NCBI RefSeq assembly: GCF_016894445.1
Contig: NZ_CP056775.1
Location: forward strand, 372,001-436,000
DNA from: Dyadobacter sandarakinus
Lineage (GTDB): Bacteria > Bacteroidota > Bacteroidia > Cytophagales > Spirosomataceae
DNA length: 64,000 bases
Direction: 5' to 3'
The translations under genes and the position numbers were made by a program. The notes beneath the pieces were generated by a model. It had not been told where the DNA came from. It saw only the letters and a program-made list of their open reading frames with translations, and did no database searches. Below, in pieces: positions 1 through 8,542 of the stretch (the first letter of the stretch is position 1; every line of letters begins with the position of its first letter).

Positions 1-51
1 GCCGAAGAGCTCAAAGAAATCAGGGAATTTCTGAACAACCTGGATCAGTAA
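1..51 (+). CDS. C-terminal end of a probable BlaI/MecI-type repressor (cut by window start)
   Basis: The first 17 codons read an acidic, leucine-rich tail (AEELKEIREFLNNLDQ) and stop with TAA at 49-51. It lies 18 bases upstream of a BlaR1-like M56 peptidase gene. In Bacteroidota and Firmicutes, BlaI/MecI winged-helix repressors typically sit directly upstream of such a peptidase and end in a helix of this kind (EELKELxxLLxxL). The domain that would prove it lies outside the window, so the identity rests on context plus this short tail. Confidence 0.45.
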   Translation, partial: AEELKEIREFLNNLDQ

Positions 52-69
52 CAAAACCATCTGCCAGTT

Positions 70-2013
70 ATGCATTTCAACATCATTCATGCTTCTTTTT
101 TGAGTGAGCCGGCCAGAGCCATGTGCCTTGCGTTTATGCATTCGTTGTGGCAGGGGCTGATCGCGGCGGTACTGGCAGGCGGATTTCTGATGCTGACCAG
201 GAAAAGCCGTCCGGCATTCCGGTATAACGTACTTGCCTTCCTGCTCGGAATGCTGCTGATTACCAATGTGGCCACATGCCTGCTGCTGCTGTCCCCCCAA
301 AATGCATCAGAAATGACGGGTACTGCTTTCATTTCCAGGAGTGAGATTTGGCAAACAGGTATGGCCGCGACAGGTGGATCAGGCAGTTATCCGGAGTTGT
401 TTCTGCAGCATATTACCAGGTTCTGCGGCGAGCATGCTTTTACCATCGTGGCGGTCTGGCTGGTTGTATTTTTGTGGAAAAGCATGCGTGCTGCTGCGGG
501 TTTGTGGCATCTGTCAACAATCCGGAGCAGGGGAATACAGGTACCTTCCGCTGACTGGCTGGATGTTTTTGCAGATCTTACCCGAAAACTGGGCATGCAT
601 GGTCGTATTTCGCTTTTTGAGTCGGGGCAGGTGCATGTGCCTATGGTAATTGGATATATGAAGCCGGTGGTGCTGGTGCCGCTTGGCATGCTGGCCGGGA
701 TGCCTGCTGCACAGGTAGAGGCCATTTTGCTGCACGAACTGGCGCACATCCGCCGCCGTGACTACCTCGTGAACCTCGTCCAGGTGTTTTGTGAAAACAT
801 CTATTTCTTCAATCCGGCTGTCTTGTGGTTATCCGCCCTGATCAGGCAGGAGCGGGAGCATTGCTGCGACGAAATGGCGATCGAGGTAAGCGGAAACCGG
901 GGCTCGTTTGTTCACGCGCTTGTTTCGTTCCAGGAATATAAATCAACCGGCCTTGCAGCAGAAGTTGCTTTTTTCAAGAAAAAGAACCATTTGCTTCACC
1001 GGATCAAACGCATTATCAATCACAACAATAAATCTCTTGATGCCATGGAAAAAGTGTTTGTTTCAGCCAGCCTGATTGCAGCCGTTGCGCTTTCAGCTGC
1101 TATTTCACCCCAGCCTGTAAAAAGTACGCGTTCTTCCGCAGTATCCGACCACCAGCGTATTTACTCGCTGGAAACGGTTCCCGTATCCTCTGTGAGCAAT
1201 GTGCCGGCCGATACCTTGCCCAAGACAAAAAAGGACGCTGCTGTCACGAAAATACATTCGGCAGACGTATATACCCCATCGGAGGGCGTGGCTACGTACA
1301 ATGTGCACATGGACGGCAAGCAGTATGACATTGTCAGGAAAAACGGGAAGATCATCTCGCTGGATGTTGACGGCAGGGAAATTCCTGCCAGTGAGTACGA
1401 GAAGTACAGCGATGTGCTGGCAAGAATTGAAAAGAATGTGAAGGAAGCCCACGAGCAGGCTGAAAAGGAACGTACGGAAGCTGAGCACCGGCGTGAAGAA
1501 GCGGGAGAACAACGCAGAGAAGCTGACAATCAGCGGCTGGAAGCGGCGAAAAGCCGTGCTGAGGCGGATGAGCGCAAACAGGAAGCTACGATCATGCGCG
1601 TACAGGCCGAACAAGTCCGGTTGAATGCCGAGCAGATGAGAAAGCAGGCTGACGTAATGCGTGAGCAGGCCGGACAAATGCGGCAGGAAGCAGAGAAGAT
1701 GCGGGTGGAAGCAGAAAAAAGCAGGGAGCAGGCTGCCGAAATGCGGAAAGAGGCCGAAAAAACGCGGGAAGAATTTGAGAAAAAGCAGGCTGCACTGATT
1801 GAGGATCTGCTGAAAAACGGCATAATTAAAGATACAAAACAATTGTCCTACCTACTGTCCGAGGAGGAGTTCGTGGTCAATGGAGCCAGCCAGCCCGAGG
1901 AAATCAGGAAAAGATTCAGCTCGAAGTACCTATCGAACCCGACCGGAGAGATGGTGTACAACTACAAAGGAAGGACGGGTTATACGTCCAGGGGTACGGT
2001 ACGAACCAGGTAG
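70..2013 (+). CDS. BlaR1-like M56 family membrane metallopeptidase with long C-terminal coiled coil
   Basis: Integral membrane zinc peptidase of the BlaR1/MecR1 (M56) family, 647 aa. Hydrophobic helices fill about residues 15-70 and 115-145, a further helix follows near 330-345, and the zinc site HELAH is at residues 222-226 with the downstream EREHCCDE segment typical of M56. M56 sensors usually cleave a BlaI-type repressor, which fits the gene end just upstream. No penicillin-binding sensor domain is seen. Instead, about residues 455-580 form a charged heptad-like coiled coil rich in MRxEAE units, followed by a short globular tail. The trigger is therefore unlikely to be a beta-lactam; it may sense envelope stress. 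Start 70 is the only good start before the first helix. Confidence 0.85.
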   Translation: MHFNIIHASFLSEPARAMCLAFMHSLWQGLIAAVLAGGFLMLTRKSRPAFRYNVLAFLLGMLLITNVATCLLLLSPQNASEMTGTAFISRSEIWQTGMAATGGSGSYPELFLQHITRFCGEHAFTIVAVWLVVFLWKSMRAAAGLWHLSTIRSRGIQVPSADWLDVFADLTRKLGMHGRISLFESGQVHVPMVIGYMKPVVLVPLGMLAGMPAAQVEAILLHELAHIRRRDYLVNLVQVFCENIYFFNPAVLWLSALIRQEREHCCDEMAIEVSGNRGSFVHALVSFQEYKSTGLAAEVAFFKKKNHLLHRIKRIINHNNKSLDAMEKVFVSASLIAAVALSAAISPQPVKSTRSSAVSDHQRIYSLETVPVSSVSNVPADTLPKTKKDAAVTKIHSADVYTPSEGVATYNVHMDGKQYDIVRKNGKIISLDVDGREIPASEYEKYSDVLARIEKNVKEAHEQAEKERTEAEHRREEAGEQRREADNQRLEAAKSRAEADERKQEATIMRVQAEQVRLNAEQMRKQADVMREQAGQMRQEAEKMRVEAEKSREQAAEMRKEAEKTREEFEKKQAALIEDLLKNGIIKDTKQLSYLLSEEEFVVNGASQPEEIRKRFSSKYLSNPTGEMVYNYKGRTGYTSRGTVRTR

Positions 2014-2074
2014 TACCAACAGTAAAAATCCCCGGACTGATGTATTTTAGTAAGGTACATCAGGAAACTCAGAC

Positions 2075-3217
2075 ATGGACCGCAGGATTTTTATCAAAAA
2101 TACAAGTATCGCAGCTGCCGCCGGCATGACCTTGCCCGGCGGCTTTGCTTTGTCCGAAAGACAGGTTGCCAAAAACAAGCTCCCCAAATGGAAAGGCTTT
2201 AACCTGCTGGACTTCTTCGGGCCGGAGCCGGACAAGCAGCGCAAGCCTACAACCGAAGAACAGCTTAAATGGATGAGCGACTGGGGTTTTGACTTTGTGC
2301 GCGTGCCGATTGCCTATCCGTACTATCTGAAATTTGACCGCAGCAGGAATATCACACCCGAGGAGGTATACAGCATAGACGAGAAGCAGGTCGCTAAAAT
2401 TGACAGTTTGGTGACCCTGGCGCATAAGTATAATATGCACGTGAGCCTCAACCTGCACCGCGCTCCTGGATACTGCATCAATGCAGGTTTCCACGAACCC
2501 TATAATCTCTGGACGGATGAGAAGGCACAGGAGGCGTTTTACTTCCACTGGAATATGTGGGCCAGGCGGTACAAAGGTATTTCTTCAAAAAAGATCAGCT
2601 TCGACCTGCTCAATGAGCCAAGTATGCGCGAAGATATGAACGATCAGCATTCAAAAAGATCGGCAGTGCCGGGCGACGTATACCGGAAAGTAGCGATCGG
2701 GGCACAGCAGGCAATCAGGAAAGAAAACCCCAACCACCTGGTTATAGCCGACGGTAACAACGGCGGATCCAATGTGATCCCCGAGCTTGCCGACCTGGAC
2801 ATTGCGCAAAGCTGCCGGGGCTACCATCCCGGTATCATTTCGCATTACAAGGCGCCCTGGGCCATGAAGGAGCCCGACAAGGCGCCGGAGCCCAAATGGC
2901 CCGGACAAGTAGGCGATCAGTACCTGAGCCGTGAGATGCTGGAAAAATTTTACCAGCCCTGGATTGAGCTTGTTGGTAAAGGTGTAGGTGTGCATTGCGG
3001 CGAGTGCGGTGCCTGGAACAAGACGCCGCATGATGTTTTTCTGGCCTGGTTTGGTGACGTACTTGATATCCTTACGTCGCACGGCATTGGCTTCGCGCTC
3101 TGGGAATTTTCAGGTGATTTCGGACTGCTGAATTCGAGGCGCGAAGATGTTGCCTACGAAGACTGGCATGGACAGAAGCTGGACCGCAAGCTGCTAACCC
3201 TGCTGATGAAGTACTGA
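2075..3217 (+). CDS. Glycoside hydrolase family 5 (cellulase-like), exported
   Basis: 380-aa GH5-type TIM-barrel glycosidase. The N-terminus MDRRIFIKNTS followed by an alanine-rich stretch is a signal peptide with a twin-arginine-like start. The family pattern is visible: LLNEP with the acid/base Glu near residue 181, and a late-barrel Glu near residue 310 in HCGECG, which should be the nucleophile. It would act in the periplasm or outside on beta-glucans or beta-mannans; the substrate cannot be read from sequence. It stands alone, 61 bases after the M56 gene. GH5 is well supported, the subfamily is not. Confidence 0.85.
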   Translation: MDRRIFIKNTSIAAAAGMTLPGGFALSERQVAKNKLPKWKGFNLLDFFGPEPDKQRKPTTEEQLKWMSDWGFDFVRVPIAYPYYLKFDRSRNITPEEVYSIDEKQVAKIDSLVTLAHKYNMHVSLNLHRAPGYCINAGFHEPYNLWTDEKAQEAFYFHWNMWARRYKGISSKKISFDLLNEPSMREDMNDQHSKRSAVPGDVYRKVAIGAQQAIRKENPNHLVIADGNNGGSNVIPELADLDIAQSCRGYHPGIISHYKAPWAMKEPDKAPEPKWPGQVGDQYLSREMLEKFYQPWIELVGKGVGVHCGECGAWNKTPHDVFLAWFGDVLDILTSHGIGFALWEFSGDFGLLNSRREDVAYEDWHGQKLDRKLLTLLMKY

Positions 3218-3252
3218 AATCCACCGGTACGGATCGTGCTAGGAGCCGACTG

Positions 3253-3759
3253 TCAGGATGGTGCACCAAGCTCCGCAAGCAGGCTTCTCAGGTTCAGGCT
3301 TCGGGTGTACATTTCGACTGTACCGTCAGGCATGAAATTCCATTGCTCGCGGGGCCGGTCCCAGTAGAGCTCCACACCATTGTTGTCGGGATCATTCAGG
3401 TACAATGCTTCCGACACTCCATGGTCACTTGCGCCTGAAAGTGGATAATCTGCAAGGCGTAACCGGTTAAATATTACCGCCAGGTCTTTTCTTGTGGGAT
3501 AAAGGATTGCGGTATGGAACAACCCTACGCCATGAGCAGGGGCAGGAGGGGCGTCCTGGCTGTACCAGGTATTGAGCCCGATATGGTGGTGGTATCCTCC
3601 TGCCGCGATAAAAGCGGCTTGTGTTCCGTAGCGTGCCATCACCTCAAACCCCAGCAGGCCGCAGTAAAAGTCAAGCGAGCGTTCAAGATCAGCTACTTTA
3701 AGGTGAATATGCCCGATACGCGTAAGTGGTGGCACTTTGTAATCATCGGCTTCCATCAT
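3253..3759 (-). CDS. VOC-family (glyoxalase/extradiol dioxygenase fold) protein
   Basis: Single vicinal-oxygen-chelate domain protein, about 168 aa when started at the MMEADDY methionine (3759; the next ATG at 3756 is equally possible). The open frame continues upstream, but that part does not look like the family. Metal ligands expected for the fold are visible: His in IGHIHLKV, His in GLFHTAIL and Glu in NNGVELYWD. The arrangement resembles catechol-2,3-dioxygenase-like members (CatE), but a glyoxalase or uncharacterised VOC role is also possible. It is divergent from the isomerase gene at 3864, and the roughly 100 bases between them would hold both promoters. Confidence 0.8.
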   Translation of the reverse strand: MMEADDYKVPPLTRIGHIHLKVADLERSLDFYCGLLGFEVMARYGTQAAFIAAGGYHHHIGLNTWYSQDAPPAPAHGVGLFHTAILYPTRKDLAVIFNRLRLADYPLSGASDHGVSEALYLNDPDNNGVELYWDRPREQWNFMPDGTVEMYTRSLNLRSLLAELGAPS

Positions 3760-3863
3760 GGTCTGGCAGGTTGGTTGGATTAATGAATTTACACGGGAAG
3801 CCGGTAAAAAATTCCCGGGTGTTCCTTTACCAGAAGAACCTTTTTTACATACCTGGTACCCGT

Positions 3864-4781
3864 ATGAACCGAAGAGAAGCACTGACTTCCATGCTCGCAG
3901 TTTCAGGCGCACAGCCTTTTTTAGCAGAAACAACATCCCCGCCGAAAGCCGAACCCTTTATTTACGCCCTCAACATGAGCACGCTCCGGGGGCACAAGCT
4001 GGGATTCAGGAAAGAGCTTGAAGTGGCTGCCAAAGCAGGGTACAAGTCTGTCGAGATATGGGTGAATACTTTACAGGATTTTTTGAAAGAGGGAGGAAAA
4101 ACTGCCGATGCCAGGAAGATTATTGAAGATCTGGGCCTGAAAGTGGAGGATGCGATCGGGTTTGCAACCTGGATTGTGGATGACGAAAGTGCGCGCGAAA
4201 AGGCGATTGAGCAGCTCAAAATGGAAATGGACCAGCTTGCGGAGATCGGTTGTCCACGCATTGCCGCACCTCCGATGGGCGCCACCACTGGTGCCTCACT
4301 CGACCTCCGCAAAGTGGCCGAACGCTACCATGCGATCCTTGAACTGGGTGAAAAGACAAAGGTTGTCCCGCATCTCGAACTCTGGGGATTCAGCAAAAAT
4401 CTGAGCCGGGTAGGGGAGCTCCTGTATGTGGCGGTGGAGGCCGACCACCCTGCTGCCCGTGTGCTGATGGATGTGTACCATTTGCATAAAGGAGGCTCAG
4501 GAATGGATAGCGTGAAAGATGTGGGAAAGCCGCTCATCGAGATTTTTCACGTGAACGATTACCCTGCCACACCTCCCCGCGAAACCATTACGGATGCCGA
4601 CCGGGTTTATGCCGGCGACGGAATAGCCCCGCTGAAAGGTTTGCTGAAAACATTAAAAAACCCTGAAAAGCCCGTTATTCTTTCTTTTGAAGTTTTTAAT
4701 AAAGAATATTACGCCCAGGATCCCCTGCTGATTGCAAAAACCGGTCTGGCAAAAATGAAAAAAGTAGCGGAAGGTGTATGA
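3864..4781 (+). CDS. Sugar phosphate isomerase/epimerase (xylose-isomerase-like TIM barrel), exported
   Basis: 305 aa. ATG 3864 is chosen because it gives a compact leader (MNRREALTSMLAVSG) typical of Tat-exported sugar enzymes in Bacteroidota; the frame is open further upstream but overlaps the divergent gene's promoter region. The AP_endonuc_2/xylose-isomerase-like barrel shows the expected acidic and histidine residues: VEIWV near the start of the barrel, PHLELWG in the middle, DVYHLHKG and IFHVNDYP later, and SFEVFN near the end. Such enzymes isomerise or epimerise keto sugars, often next to Gfo/Idh oxidoreductases. The last four bases overlap the GNAT gene (ATGA), so the two are probably co-translated. 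Confidence 0.82.
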   Translation: MNRREALTSMLAVSGAQPFLAETTSPPKAEPFIYALNMSTLRGHKLGFRKELEVAAKAGYKSVEIWVNTLQDFLKEGGKTADARKIIEDLGLKVEDAIGFATWIVDDESAREKAIEQLKMEMDQLAEIGCPRIAAPPMGATTGASLDLRKVAERYHAILELGEKTKVVPHLELWGFSKNLSRVGELLYVAVEADHPAARVLMDVYHLHKGGSGMDSVKDVGKPLIEIFHVNDYPATPPRETITDADRVYAGDGIAPLKGLLKTLKNPEKPVILSFEVFNKEYYAQDPLLIAKTGLAKMKKVAEGV

Positions 4782-5068
4782 ACGAAGTAAAATTCAAGCT
4801 CGACCAAAGAAAAAGAGGCGGGTTCTTTATCGAAGAAGGGGATAAGCAGATCGGTGAGATGGTGATTGGGCTCAGCGATCATACGCTGACCGTTTACCAC
4901 ACCGAGGTAGCTCCCGAAATGGAAGGTAAAGGTCTGGCCAAAAAGATGTTCGACGAAATGGTACGCTATGCCCGTGAAAACGGGTTGGTTGTAGTGCCGC
5001 TGTGTGAATACGTGCACGCACAGCTCAGGCGCCATCCTGAAGAGTATGCCGATGTTTGGAGCCGTTAG
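4778..5068 (+). CDS. Small GNAT-like N-acetyltransferase (YjdJ/Acetyltransf_CG type)
   Basis: 96 aa, short single-domain GNAT of the kind with a LTVYHTEVAPEMEGKGLAKKM segment, where the Gly-rich turn binds acetyl-CoA, and the C-terminal VVPLCEYVHAQLRRHPEE typical of the YjdJ family (PF14542). Substrate unknown. Translation is coupled to the preceding isomerase by an ATGA overlap. It ends 8 bases from the stop of the convergent histidine kinase, with no obvious terminator between them. Confidence 0.85.
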   Translation: MNEVKFKLDQRKRGGFFIEEGDKQIGEMVIGLSDHTLTVYHTEVAPEMEGKGLAKKMFDEMVRYARENGLVVVPLCEYVHAQLRRHPEEYADVWSR

Positions 5069-5076
5069 TTAATATT

Positions 5077-7092
5077 CTAAAGGGGTTCGGGAAGGTATAC
5101 CATAAATGTGGCACCTTCACCTGGCTTGCTGCGCGCGGTAATGTGCCCGAAGTGATTCTGTACCACCCGCTTGCACAGAGCCAGCCCGATACCCGATCCC
5201 GCAAATTCACTCCGCCCGTGCAGGCGCTGGAACATCCGGAAAATACGGTCAAGATGCGCTTCATCGAAGCCAATGCCATTGTCAGCAACTTCTATCCTGA
5301 CATATGAGTGATTTGGAAGCAGCTGCGCCTGCGAGCTGATCTCATCACGGCTTGCCTTTTCAGCCCTCACACTGACTTGTACCGGTTTGCCGTTCTGATG
5401 ATACTTAATGGCATTGCTGATGAGGTTTTGCATTAAATGCGTCAGTTGTGACGATGTACCCCATACTACCGGCAGCGGTTCGGTCCGGATTACTGCCTTT
5501 TTCTCCTGAATAGAAATCTCAAGGTCTGCCAGTATGCTGGCAACCATCGCGGTCATGTCTACCGGGGCAAACTCAGGATCATGGGTCAGCCGGGAGTAGG
5601 TCAGTAAATCGTCGATCATTCCTGACATTCTCTTGGTAGCATCCTGGATACGGTTGAGCATATACGCTCCGGTCTCGTCAAACTGTTTGCCATACGCATT
5701 CTGCAAACGCGAGCTGAACGAAAGCACTTTGCGCAACGGTTCCTGCATATCGTGACTTGCAGCATAGGCAAATTGCTGAAGATTATTATTGGAGTTCATC
5801 AGCTCCTTGTTAGCCAATCGCAGCTCCTCGGTACGCTCTTTTACCCTTTGTTCCAGCTCCATGGCAAGCTGGCGGTACTTTTCCTCGCTTTCACGCAGCC
5901 TTTGTTCGGACTCGATGCGATCCGTAATATCCATGACAATGCCCGATAGCGAAATGTCCTTTCCACTAGCATCTTTCAGATTTTGCCCGATCACACGCAC
6001 CCAATGCACAGACCCGTCGTCCCATACAAACCGGCATTCATATTTCAGCTGACCAGTTTCCGCAGCCACTTTGTATGCTTCCATCCTGGTTAATACATCC
6101 TCCGGATACACGTGTTGTATGAAACTTTCCCGGGTAATAGCCACATCCTCCCGGCCTGACAAGATGCGGGCCATGGTAGGCGAATAGATAATTTCCTCTG
6201 TTTTAAGATCAATCAGAAATGAACCTGCACCCGATCCTTCAATGGTCATGGCAGCACGCTGGTCAGCCCACAGTACCTTTTCCTGGCTTACCACGCTCTG
6301 TGTAATATCCCGTGACACGCCCGCAAAACGGTAGGGAACATTGTTGGCATCAAAGTAGGCCATACCCTGGCATTGCAGCCAGCGTAATTGCTTGGTTTGT
6401 GCTCCTATCACTCTGAAACGTACATTATAGGCAGCCCGTAGGACCGGGTTCATTGCATTGACGACTGCCTGCTGAATGCGTTCCTGGTCGTCCGCATGAA
6501 TCAGCATGACAATTTTATCATAAATCATCTGCTCGGGGAGCGGGTATCCATAAAGCTCCATACAGCGCTCATCGAAGGTGACCTTACGGTTGATGGGATC
6601 AAGGTTCCATACCCCGATTTGTGCGGCATGCAGCGCAAACTGCAGATTCTCCCTGCTTTCCTGCAACTCGCGCTCAGATCGTAACTGACCGGTCACGTCC
6701 ATCATGGACCCCACCATGCGCACGGGCTTATTGTCTTCCTGTATGGTATACCCGCGGTCATGCACATGCGCATACGAACCATCCGATTTGCGGAAGCGAT
6801 AAAAATCCGCCCAGTTGGTGCCGCCGTGATCGATCACTTCATAGATGCGGGTGAGAACACGCTCCCGGTCGTCGGGATGCAGGCGATTGGTCCATGAATC
6901 AAGGTCACGACCAATATCCTCCGCCTTGTACCCGAAATTATGCTCCATTCCCCGATTCCACCATACTGTCCCTTTTACCAGGTCCCAGTCCCAGATGACA
7001 TCGTGTGTGGCTTTGGCAACCAATTCAAATCTCTCAATCGCATGCATGATTTCAGGATCATGCTCAACGTACAGGCTGCGGGAATTATCCAT
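5077..7092 (-). CDS. Multi-PAS sensor histidine kinase
   Basis: 671-aa hybrid of three PAS/PAC domains (roughly residues 15-135, 145-265 and 280-395), a short coiled coil, a HisKA dimerisation domain with H-box ASHDMQEPLR near residue 445, and a HATPase_c domain with N-box NLISNAIKYH, the DNGIGFDE box and the GSGIGLALCKRVV box. No transmembrane segment or signal peptide is seen, so it should be cytoplasmic and sense small ligands or redox state through the PAS domains. No receiver domain and no adjacent response regulator are present, so it is an orphan kinase here. Confidence 0.9.
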   Translation of the reverse strand: MDNSRSLYVEHDPEIMHAIERFELVAKATHDVIWDWDLVKGTVWWNRGMEHNFGYKAEDIGRDLDSWTNRLHPDDRERVLTRIYEVIDHGGTNWADFYRFRKSDGSYAHVHDRGYTIQEDNKPVRMVGSMMDVTGQLRSERELQESRENLQFALHAAQIGVWNLDPINRKVTFDERCMELYGYPLPEQMIYDKIVMLIHADDQERIQQAVVNAMNPVLRAAYNVRFRVIGAQTKQLRWLQCQGMAYFDANNVPYRFAGVSRDITQSVVSQEKVLWADQRAAMTIEGSGAGSFLIDLKTEEIIYSPTMARILSGREDVAITRESFIQHVYPEDVLTRMEAYKVAAETGQLKYECRFVWDDGSVHWVRVIGQNLKDASGKDISLSGIVMDITDRIESEQRLRESEEKYRQLAMELEQRVKERTEELRLANKELMNSNNNLQQFAYAASHDMQEPLRKVLSFSSRLQNAYGKQFDETGAYMLNRIQDATKRMSGMIDDLLTYSRLTHDPEFAPVDMTAMVASILADLEISIQEKKAVIRTEPLPVVWGTSSQLTHLMQNLISNAIKYHQNGKPVQVSVRAEKASRDEISSQAQLLPNHSYVRIEVADNGIGFDEAHLDRIFRMFQRLHGRSEFAGSGIGLALCKRVVQNHFGHITARSKPGEGATFMVYLPEPL

Positions 7093-7212
7093 TGTAATAT
7101 AAACTAACCGGAAAAGTATTACACTAAAGTAAAAGTAATTATTATATCCTTCATTGAAGAGCTTCTTTCCGGGAGAAGGAAAACGCTGTATGAGGAGGAA
7201 TAAGTTAAGGTA

Positions 7213-7220
7213 TACTTTTG
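7213..7220 (+). promoter_or_regulatory. Possible Bacteroidota -7 promoter element before the DUF1080 gene
   Basis: TACTTTTG matches the TAnnTTTG -7 consensus of the Bacteroidota primary sigma factor and lies 41 bases before the ATG at 7262. A clear -33 TTG is not found at the usual 19-base spacing, so this is a weak call. The 169-base gap between the divergent kinase and DUF1080 genes holds nothing else recognisable. Confidence 0.3.
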
Positions 7221-7261
7221 ACGAAGTAAAGTAAATGCAACCAGACTAAACAGAGAGCATC

Positions 7262-7906
7262 ATGGGTGTTTTTTCATATTTGTTATCCGCAGCAGCCGGT
7301 TTGGCCACACTTGCATCCGGTTGTATGATCAATCCTGCTGCTGATTTCGTGCCGCTGTTTAATGGAAAAAATTTCAGTGGATGGGAGGGGGATACGGTAA
7401 AAACATGGCGCATTGAAGAGGGGGCACTTACAGGCGGCTCGCTCACAGAGACTGTCCCGCACAACGAATTTATCGCCACCCGGAAAACCTACGCCAACTT
7501 CATCCTGAAAGCCAGGTTTAAACTGACGGGAACAGACGGTTTTATCAATACCGGTGTGCAGTTTCACAGCCGCCGCCTTACAGATCCTGTTTATGAGATG
7601 ACGGGTTACCAGGCCGACCTGGGTGATAAATACTGGGCGAGTCTTTATGATGAGTCAAGAAGAAATAAAACCCTTATTTCGCCCGATTCCGCACTGATCA
7701 GCAGGATTCTTAAGAAAAATGACTGGAACGATTACGAAATACAAAGTGAAAACGGGCGTATCCGCATCCGCCTGAACGGAACCCAGACCGTAGATTACAA
7801 AGAGCCTGACAAAAATATTCCTCAAAAAGGCTTGATAGCCCTGCAGATACATGGCGGTGGTAAGGCGCAGGTGGCCTTTAAAGACATCATGATCAAGGAA
7901 CTGTAA
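7262..7906 (+). CDS. DUF1080 (3-keto-disaccharide hydrolase type) lipoprotein
   Basis: 214 aa. The N-terminus ends in a lipobox (LASGC, Cys near residue 21), so this is a lipoprotein. The mature part opens with FVPLFNGKNFSGWEG, the hallmark of DUF1080 (PF06439), a concanavalin-like beta sandwich, and ends with GLIALQIHGGGKAQVAFKDI as the family does. Members have been linked to hydrolysis of 3-keto-disaccharides and often sit with Gfo/Idh oxidoreductases and sugar isomerases, both of which are within 4 kb here. The exact substrate is not deducible. Confidence 0.88.
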   Translation: MGVFSYLLSAAAGLATLASGCMINPAADFVPLFNGKNFSGWEGDTVKTWRIEEGALTGGSLTETVPHNEFIATRKTYANFILKARFKLTGTDGFINTGVQFHSRRLTDPVYEMTGYQADLGDKYWASLYDESRRNKTLISPDSALISRILKKNDWNDYEIQSENGRIRIRLNGTQTVDYKEPDKNIPQKGLIALQIHGGGKAQVAFKDIMIKEL

Positions 7907-7930
7907 GCCGGCTGTACCACGCTCGGCTTA
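7904..7930. terminator. Hairpin between two convergent genes that contains both stop codons
   Basis: A perfect 7-bp inverted repeat, TAAGCCG (7904-7910) and CGGCTTA (7924-7930), has a 13-base loop. The left arm begins with the TAA of the DUF1080 gene and the right arm ends with the complement of the TAA of the DinB gene. There is no T-run, so termination strength is uncertain. Confidence 0.4.
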
Positions 7931-8410
7931 CTTCCAGCATTTGAGCAGCCTGCGGATGACCACGATTTCAGCGGTATGGTAAGCATTGTGATCCGCAATC
8001 AGCATGGCTTCGCGCAGCAGGTTTTGCCCGTTTCCCCAGGGAATTGCAGCGTACAGGTCGTGCTTTTCATTTTTTACAAGTTCAAGAAAACGGTTGCGGT
8101 CGCTGCGTATTTCGGCCAGAGATTGTTCCCATGCTGAATCGCTGACGTTTTCTACGGCCGGCGTCCAGTAATCGTCCGGCCAGTCGAGCGCTTCGTAATC
8201 TTCCGAAGATGAAAATTCAAGGATGTCCTTTTGTGCAATACGCACATGCTCTACGAGCTGCCAGATGCTGTAAGGCAGATTTTCGGGCACCATGGTCCTC
8301 ATGGCCGGCGGAAGTCCCGCAACCGCGTCTTCAAATGTGACATGTGCATTACCCTTGGTGATCAGATCTTCGAGTTCCTTCATCAGACTGCTTTGCTGGC
8401 TGGTTTCCAT
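7928..8410 (-). CDS. DinB-like four-helix metalloenzyme family protein
   Basis: About 160 aa when started at METSQQS (8410); the frame is open to 8464 but the extra 18 residues are not typical. DinB/YfiT-like pattern: IWQLVEHVRIAQKDIL supplies the first His, and the C-terminal LIADHNAYHTAEIVVIRRLL supplies the HxxxH pair, giving a metal-binding triad. Bacteroidota carry many such proteins, usually thiol-dependent S-transferases or uncharacterised. It ends against the convergent DUF1080 gene. Confidence 0.82.
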   Translation of the reverse strand: METSQQSSLMKELEDLITKGNAHVTFEDAVAGLPPAMRTMVPENLPYSIWQLVEHVRIAQKDILEFSSSEDYEALDWPDDYWTPAVENVSDSAWEQSLAEIRSDRNRFLELVKNEKHDLYAAIPWGNGQNLLREAMLIADHNAYHTAEIVVIRRLLKCWK

Positions 8411-8542
8411 GTTGGTGTTATTTTGTTTTATAAAAAATTGAAAATGGCTGCTTTGCCTGAACATATCGCGCCGGCCATGGCCGTGCTGTGAATTATTTTA
8501 TATTTTAGTGCTCCTATGAATACTCACAACTGTCACTGAACC

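Noticed and set aside
1105-1842. Long open frame on the minus strand opposite the M56 coiled coil
   Set aside because: Mirror of a biased, repeat-rich coding sequence; composition (Leu/Phe/Arg-rich) is what the antisense of Glu/Ala/Arg heptads gives. No start context.
3760-3936. N-terminal extension of the VOC protein (59 residues)
   Set aside because: Basic and not like the family; it would run through the promoter region of the divergent gene. ATG 3759 chosen.
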